Assembly (NCBI RefSeq): GCF_002160325.1
Contig: NZ_NFKJ01000007.1
Coordinates: 1 to 64,000 of the forward strand
DNA length: 64,000 nucleotides
Source: Lachnoclostridium sp. An181
GTDB lineage: Bacteria > Bacillota > Clostridia > Lachnospirales > Lachnospiraceae
Reading direction: 5' to 3'
Shown here: positions 63,829 to 64,000 of the stretch, in pieces
Layout: every line of letters begins with the position of its first letter
Position numbering within the stretch: position 1 is the stretch's first letter
Notes under the pieces: generated by a model
Database searches by the model: none
What the model was told of the DNA's origin: nothing
The model's input: only the letters and a program-made list of their open reading frames with translations
Made by a program: the position numbers and the translations under genes

Positions 63829-64000
63829 ATTTCCAAAATTCTATCTATGACAGCGTCTATTTTTGCCTCCTTTGCAAAAACGGACAAAAATCCAAATCGA
63901 TCTGCTTCTTCTTTTGTTTTCCTCCCAATGCACACAGCATGAATCTTTCCATAGTCAAGCCCGGGAAAACTTTTTACAAATCCTTTCACTGTAGATGCAC
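63825..64000 (-). CDS. hemD: Uroporphyrinogen-III synthase, C-terminal fragment at window edge
   Basis: The last 57 codons of a gene that continues beyond 64000. The peptide ASTVKGFVKSFPGLDYGKIH, then AVCIGRKTKEEADRFGF and AKEAKIDAVIDRILEI, is the HemD C-terminal half: the S-A-S-T-V-x-x-F block, the CIG..T segment and the ATID-type end. In many Clostridia hemD is fused behind cobA, which the window cannot show. It supplies tetrapyrrole precursors for siroheme, used in sulfite reduction. Confidence 0.8.
   Translation of the reverse strand, partial: ASTVKGFVKSFPGLDYGKIHAVCIGRKTKEEADRFGFLSVFAKEAKIDAVIDRILEI

Overview
The window looks like a chromosomal segment of a gut Lachnospiraceae bacterium (Clostridia, low-GC Firmicutes; Mediterraneibacter, Dorea or Blautia would fit). 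The basis is the mix of Firmicutes-type genes (YerC/TrpR-like, DUF1836, DUF1847, PcrA, EpsC-type serine acetyltransferase, leucine T-box), strong AGGAGG ribosome-binding sites, anaerobic metabolism (class III ribonucleotide reductase) and a very large secreted GH89 glycosidase of the kind used on mucin glycans. No rRNA, tRNA, CRISPR array or intact transposase was seen.

Layout. 1-4300 is an accessory region that looks like worn mobile-element cargo: a SprT-like metalloprotease, an ABC-F ATPase behind an attenuator-like leader, a 31-codon micro-ORF, a decayed second copy of the SprT gene, a small Spo0A-C-like protein and an XRE regulator. 4687-13560 is mostly housekeeping: RlmD, a MarR-flavodoxin operon, PcrA, DUF1836, YerC, then purine nucleoside phosphorylase plus a PHP phosphatase and two unknown small genes. 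13591-15684 holds a solute-binding lipoprotein without a permease and an Abi_2-like protein that has lost its HEPN motif. 15736-21922 is a complete eight-gene F1Fo ATP synthase operon (atpBEFHAGDC, minus strand). 22191-32110 has DUF1847, LeuS with a T-box (CTC specifier), a CNNM/CorC-type transporter, a small P-loop protein, a large membrane-anchored protein and an EF-G-like GTPase. 32320-37164 has tyrA, aroA, a cyclopropane fatty acid synthase and alanine dehydrogenase.

37538-49389 has a CobD-like PLP enzyme and a GNAT enzyme, a GldA/GldF/GldG-type ABC system, and a cysteine/methionine block (Rrf2 regulator, cysK, metY) next to a heterodimeric ABC exporter. 49404-58203 is secretion-rich: two lipoproteins, one joining a propeller-like half to a solute-binding half, then the 1838-residue multidomain GH89 enzyme with CBM-like, Ig-like and FIVAR modules and a C-terminal KTGD-type sorting signal. 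58486-64000 has two tandem paralogous membrane proteins, nrdG/nrdD behind NrdR-like boxes, a lone NuoE-like ferredoxin, cysE, and the tail of hemD at the window edge.

Functional links. CysE makes O-acetylserine, CysK turns it into cysteine and MetY uses O-acetylhomoserine; an Rrf2 regulator beside cysK and palindromic sites at its promoter suggest joint control of sulfur assimilation. Several convergent gene pairs share bidirectional terminators, and in three places a hairpin overlaps a stop codon. The strongest leads for something undescribed are the SprT/ABC-F remnant with its layered leader, the Abi_2-like protein with a lost active site, the propeller-SBP lipoprotein, and the GH89 giant.
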